DNA from: an uncultured Alistipes sp.
Lineage (GTDB): Bacteria > Bacteroidota > Bacteroidia > Bacteroidales > Rikenellaceae
Assembly (NCBI GenBank): GCA_944322005.1
Contig: CALUNL010000002.1
Coordinates: 303,503 to 367,502 of the forward strand
Direction: 5' to 3'
Length of the DNA stretch: 64,000 bases
Part shown: positions 1-10,015 of the stretch, piece by piece
How the letters are laid out: each line of letters starts with the position of its first letter
How positions within the stretch are numbered: position 1 is the first letter of the stretch
Translations under genes and position numbers: made by a program
Notes under the pieces: generated by a model
Told to the model about the DNA's origin: nothing
What the model saw: only the letters and a program-made list of their open reading frames with translations
Databases searched by the model: none

Positions 1-323
1 CGGAGCGTCCGGGAGGCTATACCCGTATCCTCAAGACCGGATTCCGTCTCGGTGACGGAGCCGAGATGTGCATCATCGAGTTCGTGGACTTCAATGAGGC
101 ATATACGCTCGGTGTAACCCCTTCGGCAGCTGCCGTTGAGGCAAAGCCGAAGACGCGCCGTTCACGCTCGAAGAAGGCATCGACCGACGCAGTAGAGGAT
201 GCAGCCGTAGTTGCAGAGAAGAAGGCCGCTCCGAAGGCAGCCGCTCCGAAGGCTCCGAAAGCCGTAAAGGGCACTGCTCCGAAGGCAGCCGCCAAGAAGA
301 CCAACGTCGGCAAGAAGATGTAA
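1..323 (+). CDS. rplQ: 50S ribosomal protein L17, C-terminal part (5' end outside window)
   Basis: The reading frame is open from base 3. It encodes the conserved L17 C-terminal core ([20 protein letters not shown], then a VDFNE segment), a protein of the large ribosomal subunit near the peptide exit tunnel. The start lies upstream of the window. After the core comes a tail of roughly 60 residues rich in Ala, Lys and Pro (repeated KAAPKA-type units) ending [10 protein letters not shown]. coli L17 lacks such a tail; longer L17 proteins are usual in Bacteroidetes. A strong terminator follows 50 bases after the stop, so this is the last gene of its operon, probably the rpoA-rplQ end of a ribosomal protein operon (inference). 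Confidence 0.93.
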   Translation, partial: ERPGGYTRILKTGFRLGDGAEMCIIEFVDFNEAYTLGVTPSAAAVEAKPKTRRSRSKKASTDAVEDAAVVAEKKAAPKAAAPKAPKAVKGTAPKAAAKKTNVGKKM

Positions 324-372
324 GTCGAAGCATAGTCAGCCCTGCGGCCCGAGCCGCGGGCGTACGATGCAT

Positions 373-414
373 AAAAGGAAGCGACGCAGAGAAATCCGCG
401 TCGCTTCCTTTTTT
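373..414 (+). terminator. Rho-independent terminator after rplQ
   Basis: A 15-bp stem (AAAAGGAAGCGACGC pairing with GCGTCGCTTCCTTTT) with a 10-base loop runs into a T tract. It closes the ribosomal protein operon. Confidence 0.9.
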
Positions 415-442
415 AGTTATATGTGCGTTCTTGTGCTGGGGA

Positions 443-853
443 CTATAGCGCCTGTTTCGTCAACCTCCTGTACTCCTCTCTTGTCATAATCCCTTCGCGG
501 ACCTTCTCCGGCGACTCGGCCTCCTTGTAGAATATCCAGTGTATTATGGGATGGCCGCCGTATGAGGATGAGTATGCCTGTTGAAAGGTCCAGCCTTTGT
601 CGACCATGTAGTTTGCCGCATCAACCATGCTGTTGAACCTGATCTTCTCTCCGTTCCCGTCTACAAGTTCCTGTTTCGAGCTGAGACTGCCCGATATATT
701 GTAGGTGGGATCATCTCCGAGGTCGAATATAATCTTCAACCCGGCGGAAAATCCATTCTCGATTCCCTTTATTTCACAGTAGTATCGTTTGGCCTGGGCG
801 AATGCCGGCAGGGCGGACAGTGCGAACAGCAGTATCAGTAGGCGTTTTGTCAT
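443..853 (-). CDS. Small exported protein of unknown function
   Basis: A 136-residue protein starting MTKRLLILLFALSALPAFAQA, a clear Sec signal peptide with a likely signal peptidase I site after AQA. The reading frame can be extended 15 codons upstream (to 898), but that extension precedes the signal peptide and is unlikely to be translated. The mature part begins KRYYCEIKG and has alternating hydrophobic and polar residues, a GDDPTYNISG segment and a helix-rich end (VREGIMTREEYRRL). It is probably periplasmic or surface-exposed. I do not recognise a named family with certainty; similar small exported proteins of unknown role are common in Bacteroidales. It lies downstream of the OmpA-type gene on the same strand, but a terminator separates them. 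Confidence 0.75.
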   Translation of the reverse strand: MTKRLLILLFALSALPAFAQAKRYYCEIKGIENGFSAGLKIIFDLGDDPTYNISGSLSSKQELVDGNGEKIRFNSMVDAANYMVDKGWTFQQAYSSSYGGHPIIHWIFYKEAESPEKVREGIMTREEYRRLTKQAL

Positions 854-936
854 TATGCATGGCAGAATACGCCTGTGTGTGGAGGAATGACGTATCATCT
901 TAATATTGTTTGAGTTGAGTGTGTTGCGAGAAAAGA

Positions 937-963
937 AAAACGGGCGGAATTTCCGCCCGTTTT
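937..963 (-). terminator. Terminator of the OmpA-family gene
   Basis: Hairpin AAAACGGGCGGAA / TTCCGCCCGTTTT about 20 bases past the stop of the minus-strand OmpA gene. The A run on the plus strand gives the U tract on the minus transcript. Confidence 0.85.
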
Positions 964-981
964 ATTGTCTGTGTCAGCCGT

Positions 982-2190
982 TTAGTAGATGACTACGATG
1001 CGGTTGTGGCGAGGCTTGCCGAACGGGCAGTTCTGGGTTCCGCAATTGCGGTACTCCATACGCTCTGCAGGAACGCCCTTCGAGAGGAGGTATTCGTATA
1101 CCAGACGCGCACGCTTCTCGGCCAGACGGACGTTGCACGACTTGCTTCCAGTCTCAGGATCGCTGAATCCGTCGATCTTGAATACCGGCTTCTTCGAGTT
1201 CTTGATGTGCTCGGCAATGAGGTCGAGACGCTTCTTTGCGGTGTCGGTCAGTACGCCGTAGCCGTAGGAGTAGAAAATCATCTCGTCATAGTTGTCGGTC
1301 GAAACAGCCTCCTTTGCGGTTTCAGCCTGTGCCTTCTGATCCTCCACGAGCTTTGCGAGCTCCTCGGCCTGATTCTGTGCATCGGTCAGGGCCTGCTTTA
1401 CAGCCTCGAGTTCAGCCTGTCTGTCGGCAGCCTGCTTCTCTGCAAGCTCCTTCTCTGCAAGCGCCTTCTGCTCTGCAGCCTTGTGCCTGTTAAGCTGCTC
1501 GAGGGCGGCCTTTGCCTGCTCCTCGGTAGCACCCGAACGCTCGAAGGTACGCTTGTTGAAGTTTACGGTAAATCCTGCCATTGCAGTCAGACCGTGGAAA
1601 TGTGCCGATTTGTCGATTGCAACCGGGCGGAAACCTCCCTTGCCGAGATCATACTGTACCTGAATGTCGATGCTTACGGCATCGCATACGCGGAAACGGT
1701 TCTGCAGTCCGATGTTCGCAAGGAACTCATATGTGCGCAGATCCGGCGTATTGAGGGCACCTACGCCCAGGCCGGCTCCTGCATAGAGCACAGCATTGTA
1801 AACGCGCTGCTTGTAGCCTCCGATCCAGTTGGAGAGGTTGACCATGAAGTCCGGGTGTATGTGTATATATGACCAGTTGGCGGTTTTCTGACCCCAACGG
1901 CCGCCTTCACCTGTAACACGAACTCCGAATATCGGGTGGAACCATTTGCCTACAGCCAGATATCCGCCGACATATACGGCATCGGCAGACTGAAGCCCGG
2001 CGCCGAGGTTGAAGGTAGGACCTACTCCGCCCTGGAGCTCCCAGTTGTCCCAGAAACCGTTGGATATGAATCCGGCCACATGTTTAGGCTTTTCGTTCTG
2101 GCATTTGTCTTGTTTTTCAGCTGCATATGCACTGACAGTAAAGAGAGCGCATATCAGTGTGCAGGAAAGAATGGATATAAACTTTTTCAT
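982..2190 (-). CDS. OmpA-family outer membrane porin/peptidoglycan anchor
   Basis: A 402-residue protein starting at ATG (MKKFISILSC...) with a signal peptide cut near AYAAEKQ. A TTG two codons upstream is a less likely start. Residues about 30-215 look like an eight-strand OmpA barrel with alternating aromatic strands and Gly turns. Residues about 220-290 form an Ala/Glu/Lys/Gln-rich coiled-coil linker. Residues about 300-402 are the OmpA_C peptidoglycan-binding domain, with DGFSDPETGS, NVRLAEKRARLVYEYL and the terminal NRIVVIY. Such proteins tie the outer membrane to the cell wall and are usually abundant. The sequence just upstream of the start is AT-rich without a strong Shine-Dalgarno site, as is normal in this phylum. 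Confidence 0.92.
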   Translation of the reverse strand: MKKFISILSCTLICALFTVSAYAAEKQDKCQNEKPKHVAGFISNGFWDNWELQGGVGPTFNLGAGLQSADAVYVGGYLAVGKWFHPIFGVRVTGEGGRWGQKTANWSYIHIHPDFMVNLSNWIGGYKQRVYNAVLYAGAGLGVGALNTPDLRTYEFLANIGLQNRFRVCDAVSIDIQVQYDLGKGGFRPVAIDKSAHFHGLTAMAGFTVNFNKRTFERSGATEEQAKAALEQLNRHKAAEQKALAEKELAEKQAADRQAELEAVKQALTDAQNQAEELAKLVEDQKAQAETAKEAVSTDNYDEMIFYSYGYGVLTDTAKKRLDLIAEHIKNSKKPVFKIDGFSDPETGSKSCNVRLAEKRARLVYEYLLSKGVPAERMEYRNCGTQNCPFGKPRHNRIVVIY

Positions 2191-2510
2191 AAGCAATGAA
2201 AATTAATTATTTCAGTGTGATTGAATAAATTCGGTTTGCATACTTTGCCGAAAGGTAATATATTTTTTTCAAATGTGCGAATTTTCAACGGAAAACTTTC
2301 CCGGGAGTTTGCGTTCCGGGCAGAAGGGCATTGACGATTTATAATGCTATTGCTTTCAAATATATTGCTTTTTTTGATGTATTATATATCACATGTGTTG
2401 ACTTTTGTGATTTTTTTTGTGTACTTTTGCCTTCCGATGAAATATTTTTATTAATTTTACGAATACATAATTGCAAACACCATACAAAACCCCGAATAAA
2501 AAACAATTTT
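2191..2510. other. Divergent intergenic region between the OmpA gene and the HAD gene
   Basis: 320 AT-rich bases between two divergent genes. The minus strand has only a weak -7-like TACCTTTC near 2255, which could serve the OmpA gene. The plus strand carries the better promoter listed separately. I see no RNA gene or repeat. Confidence 0.5.
2398..2429 (+). promoter_or_regulatory. Bacteroidetes-type promoter for the HAD gene
   Basis: TTG at 2398-2400, a 21-base spacer, then TACTTTTG at 2422-2429, matching -33 TTG / -7 TAnnTTTG. Predicted start of transcription is near 2435, leaving a leader of about 75 bases. Confidence 0.6.
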
Positions 2511-3374
2511 ATGTCGAAATTTCATGAATATCGTTCGATATACTCGCACGATGAACTTATGTCGCGGTTGCGCCGCATAAAACATGTCGCTCTCGACATG
2601 GACGGAACCATTTACATGGGAATGTCGCTTTTCCCCTTCACCAAGCCTTTCCTTTCGAAGCTCGGAGACCTCGGGGTGAACTACTCGTTCCTTACGAACA
2701 ACCCTTCGAAGTCGATTGCCGACTACCTTCACAAGCTTGAGGTGCTCGGAATAGAGGCAACCGAGGAGGAGATGTACACGACGGCGCTCGCCACGATAGA
2801 CTACATAAAGAAGAACTACCCGAAGGCGCACCGGCTCTTCCTGCTCGGCACCCCGTCGATGATATCGGAGTTCGAGAAGGCCGGATTCGAATCGACGGCC
2901 GATGACCCGGACGACGTTCCGGATGTTATTGTCGCTGCATTCGACATGTCGCTGGTCTACAACCGCCTGTGCCGTGCCGCATGGTGGATATCGCAGGGTG
3001 TGCCTTATGTGGCCACCAACCCCGACCGCGTATGCCCTACGGACCAGAGGGTTGTCCTGGTCGATTGCGGATCGATATGCGCATGTCTCGAGCATGCCAC
3101 AGGCCGCAAGCCGGACATCACGCTCGGCAAGCCCGACCCGAACATGCTCTCCGGCATAGAGAGCCGTTACGGGCTCTCTTCCGACGAGATTGCCATGGTG
3201 GGAGACCGCATCTACACCGATATCGAGATGGCTCACAACGCAAATGCCTTCGGAGTCCTTGTCCTGTCGGGCGAGACGACTCTCGAGGTGGCCGATGCGG
3301 CTCCGAAACAGCCGCACCTCATCTGCGACAGCATCGAGGTGCTGGGCCGCCTTATCGAGGAGGCACACAGATAG
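2511..3374 (+). CDS. HAD-IIA family sugar-phosphatase (NagD/AraL type)
   Basis: A 287-residue cytoplasmic hydrolase. ATG at 2511 begins MSKFHEYRSIYS; the open frame upstream (from 2331) has the AT-rich composition of a leader and overlaps the promoter. HAD motif I is LDMDGTIYMG (nucleophile Asp and acid/base Asp). Motif II is the STNNPS-like FLTNNPSKS, motif III lies in TLGKPDP, and motif IV is MVGDRIYTDIEMA. The cap is the C2 type of the NagD subfamily, which dephosphorylates sugar phosphates and other small metabolites; substrate cannot be read from sequence. It stands alone between its own promoter and a terminator. Confidence 0.88.
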   Translation: MSKFHEYRSIYSHDELMSRLRRIKHVALDMDGTIYMGMSLFPFTKPFLSKLGDLGVNYSFLTNNPSKSIADYLHKLEVLGIEATEEEMYTTALATIDYIKKNYPKAHRLFLLGTPSMISEFEKAGFESTADDPDDVPDVIVAAFDMSLVYNRLCRAAWWISQGVPYVATNPDRVCPTDQRVVLVDCGSICACLEHATGRKPDITLGKPDPNMLSGIESRYGLSSDEIAMVGDRIYTDIEMAHNANAFGVLVLSGETTLEVADAAPKQPHLICDSIEVLGRLIEEAHR

Positions 3375-3488
3375 CGCATGTTCGGCGGTCGCGCCGGCGC
3401 TGTTACGGTCGCCTCGTCATGTGCCGATATGGTTACGGTCGGCAGTGACGGGCGTCCCGTATGCCGCGGAGGACCGTCGGAATGGACG

Positions 3489-3524
3489 GACAAGGCCGGA
3501 GGGTAACCTCCGGCCTTGTCTTTT
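3489..3524 (+). terminator. Terminator between the HAD gene and prfC
   Basis: A 14-bp perfect stem GACAAGGCCGGAGG / CCTCCGGCCTTGTC with loop GTAA, followed by TTTT. It lies between convergent genes and could stop both transcripts. Confidence 0.85.
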
Positions 3525-3569
3525 GTATATAATATATGTGTCTCCGATGCGGCACCCTGGCCGCCGAGG

Positions 3570-5153
3570 CTAAAATTCCGACGTGAAGTGGAACCTTATG
3601 TCTGGGAACTTCTCCTGTGCCAGGGCGAGCGAGTAGCTTGTGTCGGCGAGGAATACGTCGCGACCGTGCTTGTCGGTGGCCATGTTGGCGTGCTTGCGCA
3701 TCTTGAAGTCGGCCAGCTGTGCGGCGTTGTCGCTCTCTATCCAGCAGGCCTTGTGTATCGATATGGGCTCCCAGCGGCACTTTGCACCGTATTCGTGCTC
3801 GAGACGGTACTCGATGACCTCGAACTGGAGTGCTCCGACCGTGCCGATTATCTTGCGGCCGTTGAGCGATGATACGAACAGCTGCGCCACACCCTCGTCC
3901 ATCAGCTGGTCGATGCCCTTTGCAAGCTGCTTGAACTTCATCGGGTCGGCGTTCTCTATGTAGCGGAACAGCTCCGGCGAGAACGACGGTATGCCGGTGA
4001 ACTTGAGCTTTTCGCCCTCGGTGAAGGTGTCGCCTATCTTGAAGTTGCCCGAGTCGTGCAGGCCGACGATGTCGCCCGGATAGGCCGTGTCGATTACCGA
4101 CTTCTTCTCGGCCATGAAGGCCGTCGGTGCCGAGAATTTGAGCATCTTGCCGCTGCCCACGTGCAGGTAGTTGCGGTTGCGCTCGAACACGCCCGAGCAT
4201 ATCTTCAGGAAGGCTATGCGGTCGCGGTGGTTCGGGTCCATGTTGGCGTGTATCTTGAAGATGAATCCGGTGAGCTTCGGCTCGTCCGGCATCACGGTGC
4301 GCGTCTGCGTGGTCGACGGACGCGGCGACGGGGCTATGCGTATGAAACACTCGAGCAGCTCCCTCACTCCGAAGTTGTTTATCGCCGAGCCGAAGAATAT
4401 CGGGGCAAGGTGTCCTTTCAGGTACTCCTCGCGGTCGAACGGTTCGTATACCCCCTCGACAAGTTCGACGTCGTTGCGCAGCTGCGCGGCGAACTTCCCT
4501 CCGACGAGTTCGTCGAGCTGCGTCGAGGCTATGTCGTCGATCTCGACGGTCGAGGCGTCGGCCGTCTGCCTCTGATCCGACGTGAAGAGGTTTATGTTGT
4601 GCTCGTAGAGGTTGTAGACCCCCTTGAAGGTCTGCCCGCTCGAGATCGGGAACGCGAGCGGCCTTACGCGTATCTGCAGCTCCTTCTCGACCTCGTCCAG
4701 CAGGTCGAACGGGTCCTTGCACGGGCGGTCGAGCTTGTTGATGAATACGATTACCGGCGTGTTGCGCATGCGGCATACGTTCATCAGCTTGCGCGTCTGC
4801 GTTTCGACTCCCTTCGCACCGTCGATGACGATGATTACCGAGTCGACAGCCGTAAGTGTGCGGTACGTATCCTCGGCGAAGTCCTCGTGTCCGGGGGTGT
4901 CGAGGATGTTTATCTTGACTCCCTCGTATTCGAATCCCATTACGGAGGTGGCCACCGATATTCCTCGCTGGCGCTCGATCTCCATGAAGTCGGATGTCGC
5001 TCCGCGCTTTATCTTGTTGCTCTTGACGGCTCCGGCGACGTGTATCGCCCCTCCGAACAGAAGCAGTTTCTCGGTGAGGGTCGTCTTTCCGGCATCCGGG
5101 TGCGATATTATCGCAAATGTGCGTCTTCTCTCTATCTCTTCTCTTAGTGTCAT
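3570..5153 (-). CDS. prfC: Peptide chain release factor 3
   Basis: A 527-residue translational GTPase that recycles RF1/RF2 from the ribosome after peptide release. G1 is [13 protein letters not shown] (residues 17-29), switch I carries [11 protein letters not shown]3 is DTPGHEDF (from residue 86) and G4 is NKLDR (140-144). The length matches E. coli RF3 (529). The start ATG overlaps the nadB stop in an ATGA (5150-5153), indicating translational coupling to the upstream gene. RF3 is told from EF-G by the short domain set and the HPDAGKTT form of G1. Confidence 0.96.
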   Translation of the reverse strand: MTLREEIERRRTFAIISHPDAGKTTLTEKLLLFGGAIHVAGAVKSNKIKRGATSDFMEIERQRGISVATSVMGFEYEGVKINILDTPGHEDFAEDTYRTLTAVDSVIIVIDGAKGVETQTRKLMNVCRMRNTPVIVFINKLDRPCKDPFDLLDEVEKELQIRVRPLAFPISSGQTFKGVYNLYEHNINLFTSDQRQTADASTVEIDDIASTQLDELVGGKFAAQLRNDVELVEGVYEPFDREEYLKGHLAPIFFGSAINNFGVRELLECFIRIAPSPRPSTTQTRTVMPDEPKLTGFIFKIHANMDPNHRDRIAFLKICSGVFERNRNYLHVGSGKMLKFSAPTAFMAEKKSVIDTAYPGDIVGLHDSGNFKIGDTFTEGEKLKFTGIPSFSPELFRYIENADPMKFKQLAKGIDQLMDEGVAQLFVSSLNGRKIIGTVGALQFEVIEYRLEHEYGAKCRWEPISIHKACWIESDNAAQLADFKMRKHANMATDKHGRDVFLADTSYSLALAQEKFPDIRFHFTSEF

Positions 5154-6736
5154 TCGGCTGTCTCCGTTTTGCCGCTGTCGGCCACCGGCGGATAGTCAAT
5201 AGTATAGTGGAGTCCCACCGACTCCTTGCATTCGCGCGCCTGCTTGATGGTAAGGTACGCAACGGCAATCATGTTGCGCAGCTCGCACAGTTCGCGGTTC
5301 GGCCTGGTGCGGTTGTAGAGACCTTCGGTCTCCTGCCATATCACTGCCAGGCGCTTCATGGCGCGGTCCAGGCGCAGGTTCGAGCGTACGATACCCACAT
5401 AGTTGGACATTATGCTCTGAAGCTCCTTGCGGCTCTGGAGCACGAGCACCATCTCCTCGGCTTCGGCCGTGCCCTCGAAATCCCAGTCCGGGATGCCCTC
5501 CTGGAATCCCACCTTGTCGATGTACTGTGCTGCATGGCGTGCGGCGCGGTCCGAATATACGAAGGCCTCGGATAGGGAGTTCGATGCCAGACGGTTGGCT
5601 CCGTGCAGTCCCGTGCAGGAGCTTTCGCCCAGCACGTAGAGCCGCTTGATGGAGCTCTCGCCGTTGAGGTCCACCGTGACTCCGCCGCAGCAGTAGTGCG
5701 CCGCCGGGCATACAGGAATCATATCCTTGGTTATGTCGATGCCTATCGAGAGGCACTTCTCGTAGATGTTCGGGAAGTGGTGCCGAGTCTGTTCCGCCGG
5801 CATGTGGGTCACGTCGAGGTAGACGAACTCCTCGCCGCGGATCTTCAGCTCATGGTCGATGGATCGGGCCACCACGTCGCGCGGTGCGAGCGAGCGCATC
5901 GGGTGGTACTTGTCCATGAACTCCTGTCCGTTCTGCAGCCGCAGCACGCCGCCGTATCCGCGCATCGCCTCCGTGATGAGGAACGACGGACGCTCGCCCG
6001 GATGGTAGAGCGAGGTGGGATGGAACTGTATGAACTGCATGTTCTTGGTGAAGGCCTTGGCTCGGTGGCACATGGCTATGCCGTCGCCCGTGGCCACGAC
6101 CGGGTTGGTGGTCGTGTTGTAGATGTTTCCGCAACCGCCGGCCGCCACGACCGTGAACTTGGCGAGGATGGTTATTATCTCGTCGGTGTCGGTGTTGAGG
6201 ACGTATGCACCGAAACATGCGAGCCCGCGGGTGTGCCGCGTTACGATCTCGCCCAGATGGTGCTGCGTGAGCAGGTCTATGGCGAAGTGGTGCTCGAGGA
6301 CCGTGATGTTCGGGTTCGTGCGCACCTGCTCGATGAGGGCGCGCTCGATTTCGGCTCCGGTGAGGTCGTTGTGGTGGAGTATGCGGTGCTCGGAGTGTCC
6401 GCCCTCGCGGTGCAGGTCGAACCGCCCGTCGGGCGTGCGGTCGAAGTTGACTCCCCACTCTATGAGGTCCTTTGCCGCCTCCGGGGCGCTGCGTACGACC
6501 ATCTCCACGGCCGCCATGTCACACCGTCCGGCTCCGCAGACCACGGTGTCGTGTATGTGTTTCTCGAAGGTGTCGGGCGGATAGGTCACGGAACATATTC
6601 CTCCCTGTGCATAGTTGGTGTTGCACTCGGCGAGTTCCCCCTTTGTGACGAGTGTCACATGCCCTGTCTTTGAGGCCCGGAGCGCAAAGCTCAATCCTGC
6701 CGCTCCCGAACCGATTACCAGAAAATCAGTTTTCAT
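5150..6736 (-). CDS. nadB: L-aspartate oxidase
   Basis: A 528-residue flavoprotein that oxidises L-aspartate to iminoaspartate, the first step of de novo NAD synthesis. The FAD-binding motif is [16 protein letters not shown] at the N-terminus. Characteristic blocks are [51 protein letters not shown] and [11 protein letters not shown], then [18 protein letters not shown]. The start is ATG at 6736; the frame stays open upstream to 6934 but only as antisense of pckA. The last four bases overlap prfC. The partner genes nadA/nadC are not in the window, so the pairing with prfC is not a pathway operon. Confidence 0.95.
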   Translation of the reverse strand: MKTDFLVIGSGAAGLSFALRASKTGHVTLVTKGELAECNTNYAQGGICSVTYPPDTFEKHIHDTVVCGAGRCDMAAVEMVVRSAPEAAKDLIEWGVNFDRTPDGRFDLHREGGHSEHRILHHNDLTGAEIERALIEQVRTNPNITVLEHHFAIDLLTQHHLGEIVTRHTRGLACFGAYVLNTDTDEIITILAKFTVVAAGGCGNIYNTTTNPVVATGDGIAMCHRAKAFTKNMQFIQFHPTSLYHPGERPSFLITEAMRGYGGVLRLQNGQEFMDKYHPMRSLAPRDVVARSIDHELKIRGEEFVYLDVTHMPAEQTRHHFPNIYEKCLSIGIDITKDMIPVCPAAHYCCGGVTVDLNGESSIKRLYVLGESSCTGLHGANRLASNSLSEAFVYSDRAARHAAQYIDKVGFQEGIPDWDFEGTAEAEEMVLVLQSRKELQSIMSNYVGIVRSNLRLDRAMKRLAVIWQETEGLYNRTRPNRELCELRNMIAVAYLTIKQARECKESVGLHYTIDYPPVADSGKTETAE

Positions 6737-6760
6737 TCCCGATAAGTCTAAAATCCTGTG

Positions 6761-6768
6761 CAAAGATA
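6761..6768 (-). promoter_or_regulatory. -7 box for nadB-prfC
   Basis: TATCTTTG on the minus strand, 24 bases upstream of the nadB start. It touches the U tract of the pckA terminator, so termination and new initiation occur within about 40 bases. No clear -33 TTTG is visible. Confidence 0.55.
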
Positions 6769-6770
6769 AA

Positions 6771-6807
6771 AAAAAACGGCGGGAGTTCGCACTCCGCGCC
6801 GTTTTTT
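6771..6807 (-). terminator. Terminator of pckA
   Basis: Hairpin AACGGC-G-GGAGT / ACTCC-GC-GCCGTT. A 9-base A run on the plus strand gives the U tract for the minus-strand transcript. It lies 19 bases past the pckA stop. Confidence 0.85.
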
Positions 6808-6825
6808 CGTATTGAGTATCGGTTA

Positions 6826-8433
6826 TTACAACTTCGGACCTGCAGCCACGAGAGCCTTGCCGGCCTCGTTGGTGGTGTACTTGCCGAAGTTCTTGATGAA
6901 GCGTCCGGCCAGATCCTCTGCCTTCTTCGTCCACTCTGCCGGATCGGCATAGGTGTCGCGAGGGTCGAGAATCTTAGGGTCTACGCCCGGCAGCTCGGTC
7001 GGAACCTCGAAGTTGAAGATAGGAATATGCTTCGTAGGCGCCGTCTTGATGGAGCCGTCGAGGATTGCATCGATGATGCCGCGGGTGTCGCGGATGGAGA
7101 TACGCTTGCCGGTCCCGTTCCAGCCGGTGTTGACCAGATAAGCCTTGGCTCCGCTCTTCTCCATGCGCTTTACGAGCTCCTCCGCATACTTGGTAGGGTG
7201 CAGCTCGAGGAATGCCTGGCCGAAGCATGCCGAGAAGGTCGGGGTCGGCTCGGTGATGCCGCGCTCGGTACCTGCCAGCTTGGCGGTGAATCCGCTGAGG
7301 AAGTAGTACTTCGTCTGCTCCGGAGTCAGGATCGATACCGGAGGCAGTACGCCGAATGCATCGGCCGAAAGGAATATCACGTTCTTTGCGGCAGGTGAAG
7401 CCGATACCGGCTTCACGATGTTGTTGATGTGGTAGATAGGGTACGAAACACGGGTGTTCTCCGTAACGCTCTTGTCGTCGAAATCGATCTTGCCGTTCTC
7501 GTCAACAGTAACGTTCTCGAGCAGAGCGTCGCGCTTGATGGCGTTGTAGATATCCGGCTCCGACTCCTTGTCGAGCTTGATAACCTTTGCGTAGCAGCCG
7601 CCCTCGAAGTTGAAGATGCCGTTGTCATCCCATCCGTGCTCGTCGTCGCCGATAAGCTCGCGCTTAGGGTCGGTCGAAAGGGTGGTCTTGCCGGTTCCGG
7701 ACAGACCGAAGAAGATAGCGGTCTCTCCGGCTGCGTTGGTGTTGGCCGAGCAGTGCATCGAAGCGATGCCCTTGAGCGGAAGGTAGTAGTTCATCATCGA
7801 GAACATACCCTTCTTCATCTCGCCGCCGTACCAGGTGTTGATGATGACCTGCTCGCGCGAGGTGATGTTGAACACCACGGCCGTCTCGGAGTTCAGACCG
7901 AGTTCCTTGTAGTTCTCGACCTTGGCCTTCGAAGCGTTGTAAACCACAAAATCAGGCTCGAAGTCCTTGAGCTCCTCTTCGGACGGACGGATGAACATGT
8001 TCTTTACGAAGTGTGCCTGCCATGCAACCTCCATGATGAAACGTACGGCCATGCGGGTGTCCTTGTTGGTTCCGCAGAAGCCGTCGACAACGAACAGCCT
8101 CTTGCCGGAGAGCTCCTTCTGTGCAATCTCCTTTACGGCTGCCCATGTCTTCTCGGATGCAGGCTTGTTGTCGTTCTTGTACTCGTCGGAGGTCCACCAG
8201 ATGGTGTTCTTCGAGTTCTCGTCCATGACGATGAACTTGTCCTTCGGCGAACGGCCGGTGTATACGCCGGTCATAACGTTTACGGCGCCCAGCTCGGTTA
8301 CCACGCCCTTCTCGTAGCCGGTGAGTCCCGGCTTGGTCTCCTCCTCGAACAGCTGCTCGTAGGATGGATTGTACACTACCTCGGTGGTTCCGGTGATGCC
8401 GTACTTCAGCAGATCTTCTTTCTTGAATGCCAT
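6826..8433 (-). CDS. pckA: Phosphoenolpyruvate carboxykinase (ATP)
   Basis: A 535-residue cytoplasmic enzyme interconverting oxaloacetate + ATP and PEP + CO2 + ADP. In gut Bacteroidales it usually works in the carboxylating, ATP-yielding direction toward succinate (family knowledge). The kinase-1a P-loop is GLSGTGKTT at residues 243-251. The substrate loop is GRSPKDKF (60-67), and metal-binding residues lie in WYGGEMKKG and [10 protein letters not shown]. The length fits the ATP-dependent family (E. coli 540), not the roughly 620-residue GTP family. It is monocistronic, with its own terminator and a long upstream leader. The class I fumarase at 31153-32763 belongs to the same fermentative branch. 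Confidence 0.97.
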   Translation of the reverse strand: MAFKKEDLLKYGITGTTEVVYNPSYEQLFEEETKPGLTGYEKGVVTELGAVNVMTGVYTGRSPKDKFIVMDENSKNTIWWTSDEYKNDNKPASEKTWAAVKEIAQKELSGKRLFVVDGFCGTNKDTRMAVRFIMEVAWQAHFVKNMFIRPSEEELKDFEPDFVVYNASKAKVENYKELGLNSETAVVFNITSREQVIINTWYGGEMKKGMFSMMNYYLPLKGIASMHCSANTNAAGETAIFFGLSGTGKTTLSTDPKRELIGDDEHGWDDNGIFNFEGGCYAKVIKLDKESEPDIYNAIKRDALLENVTVDENGKIDFDDKSVTENTRVSYPIYHINNIVKPVSASPAAKNVIFLSADAFGVLPPVSILTPEQTKYYFLSGFTAKLAGTERGITEPTPTFSACFGQAFLELHPTKYAEELVKRMEKSGAKAYLVNTGWNGTGKRISIRDTRGIIDAILDGSIKTAPTKHIPIFNFEVPTELPGVDPKILDPRDTYADPAEWTKKAEDLAGRFIKNFGKYTTNEAGKALVAAGPKL

Positions 8434-8652
8434 AGCTTTTTTATTTTAATGATTAACCTCTTGCCTTTTCCTTCACAAGCATTGTTCGCGCCAATGCCCG
8501 TCATTTAGTCGGATTTTATCTCCGTTTTCTCCTACGGATGCTTTCCGCCGGCTGCCGTGTCCCGCTGCAATTGTATCCTTGATTTTTGCAAATGCCTGAT
8601 TTACAGATGCTGCAGCTGTTTTTGCGGCCAATTCCGGAGTTTTTTCCGATGC

Positions 8653-8660
8653 AAATATAT
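8653..8660 (-). promoter_or_regulatory. -7 box for pckA
   Basis: TATATTTG on the minus strand, preceded by an AT-rich stretch but no perfect TTTG at -33. It implies an untranslated leader of about 215 bases for pckA. Confidence 0.5.
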
Positions 8661-8814
8661 TGCTTTATTTTTTAATTGTGAAAAAAATAACAATAAATAG
8701 TCAAAAAATTTACAAATGGGTCCATAAGCTTTGCTTATATTCTCCGCACACACCCTTCAAACGTTAGGGTTTGTCGCCGTATTGTGGCGCGGTGCGAAAA
8801 ATCGTAACCCGCTA

Positions 8815-8845
8815 TTGTGCGTTCGCTTCATATTCATTATATTTG
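8815..8845 (+). promoter_or_regulatory. Promoter abutting the hemW start codon
   Basis: TTG at 8815-8817, a 20-base spacer, TATATTTG at 8838-8845. Only six bases separate the -7 box from the hemW ATG at 8852, so transcription should start on or next to the start codon. Confidence 0.6.
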
Positions 8846-8851
8846 TATGAG

Positions 8852-9976
8852 ATGTCCGGGATATATTTCCACATACCGTTCTGCAAGAGAATATGCGGCT
8901 ACTGCGATTTCCACAGGAGCGTCAGGTTGAGGTATATGCCGCAGACGGTGGAGCGCATGATGTGCGAACTCGAGCAGGAGAGCGGATGGCTCTCCGACCG
9001 CCGTGTGGCGACGATATATTTCGGCGGGGGCACACCGTCGCTGCTTCGGCCGCGTGTGCTTGCGGAGTTCGTGGAGCGTGCCGGCCGTCTTTTCGACTGT
9101 TCGGCGACGGAGGAGATAACCGTCGAGGTGAATCCCGACGACGTTACTCCGGAGTATGTCGCGGAGCTGAGGAGTACCCCCGTGAACAGAATTTCGATAG
9201 GCGTGCAGTCGCTCGACGACGATGTCCTGAGGTTCATGGGACGCCGCCATGATGCCGAAGGGGCCCGCCGGGCAATTGGGCTGCTGCAGGATGCCGGGTT
9301 CGACAACCTCTCGGCCGACGTGATCTTCGGCGTCGAGGGTTTCGGTGCGGAGCGGCTCGCCCGTACCATCGAAGAGATTGTCGGAATGGGCGTCTGCCAT
9401 ATCTCTGCCTACCATCTTACGCTTGAGCCGGGAACACGCTTCGGGCGCATGCTCGAGCGTGGCGAACTGCATGCCGTTCCGGAGGAGCGGAGCGAGGAGG
9501 AGTACATGCTCGTGCACCGGATGCTGACCGATGCCGGCTTCGAACACTACGAGGTGTCGAACTACGCCCTTCCCGGGAGGCGCTCACGCCACAACTCGTC
9601 GTACTGGACCGGCGCGGAGTATCTCGGCATCGGCCCAGGGGCGCACTCCTATTCGCATGGCGTGAGGCGGTGGTGCGAGCAGAGCGTCGAGGAGTATGCG
9701 GAGGGGATCGTGTACGGGTCGGAGAGGCTCTCGGAGCGCGATATGGTCAACGAGTGCGTGATGACGTCGCTGCGCCGCATCGAGGGGCTGTCCATGGGCG
9801 AGGTGGCCCGTCGTTTCGGCGATGCCGAGGCTGCAAGGATCGAACGTGCGGCCGGGAATTTTCTGAGTGCGGGGCTGCTCGTGCGGCACGGCGAAGGGGA
9901 GGAGCGCAGGTATGCTGTTCCGCCCGAAAAGTTTCTCGTATCGGACGCCGTCATAAGTACGCTTTTTGAAGATTGA
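8852..9976 (+). CDS. hemW: HemW-like radical SAM protein (heme chaperone)
   Basis: A 374-residue radical SAM protein. The [4Fe-4S] motif is CKRICGYC, that is C11-x3-C15-x2-C18, in the HemW form. Further blocks are YFGGGTPS (SAM contact), EVNPDDVT, RISIGVQSLDDDVLRFMGRRH, AYHLTLEPGTRF and HNSSYWTGAEYLGIGPGAHS. HemW was long annotated as oxygen-independent coproporphyrinogen oxidase, but members with a single N-terminal Cys motif and this length act as heme-binding chaperones (family knowledge). ATG at 8852 is chosen because the motif follows at once; in-frame codons upstream overlap the promoter. It may be translated from a leaderless mRNA. Confidence 0.9.
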   Translation: MSGIYFHIPFCKRICGYCDFHRSVRLRYMPQTVERMMCELEQESGWLSDRRVATIYFGGGTPSLLRPRVLAEFVERAGRLFDCSATEEITVEVNPDDVTPEYVAELRSTPVNRISIGVQSLDDDVLRFMGRRHDAEGARRAIGLLQDAGFDNLSADVIFGVEGFGAERLARTIEEIVGMGVCHISAYHLTLEPGTRFGRMLERGELHAVPEERSEEEYMLVHRMLTDAGFEHYEVSNYALPGRRSRHNSSYWTGAEYLGIGPGAHSYSHGVRRWCEQSVEEYAEGIVYGSERLSERDMVNECVMTSLRRIEGLSMGEVARRFGDAEAARIERAAGNFLSAGLLVRHGEGEERRYAVPPEKFLVSDAVISTLFED

Positions 9977-10015
9977 CAATATGTTCGAATATTATTAAAA
10001 AATTTTAATAAAATA

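Larger units (their letters stand above)
8434..8851. other. Divergent intergenic region pckA / hemW
   Basis: 418 bases. The pckA side includes an AT-rich block (8660-8720) with a likely promoter at 8653-8660, leaving a pckA leader of about 215 bases. I could not recognise any known riboswitch in that leader. The hemW side ends in a promoter immediately before the hemW ATG. Confidence 0.5.

Noticed and set aside
6737-6934. N-terminal extension of nadB
   Set aside because: It would run through the terminator and into the pckA coding region; ATG 6736 fits the FAD motif position.
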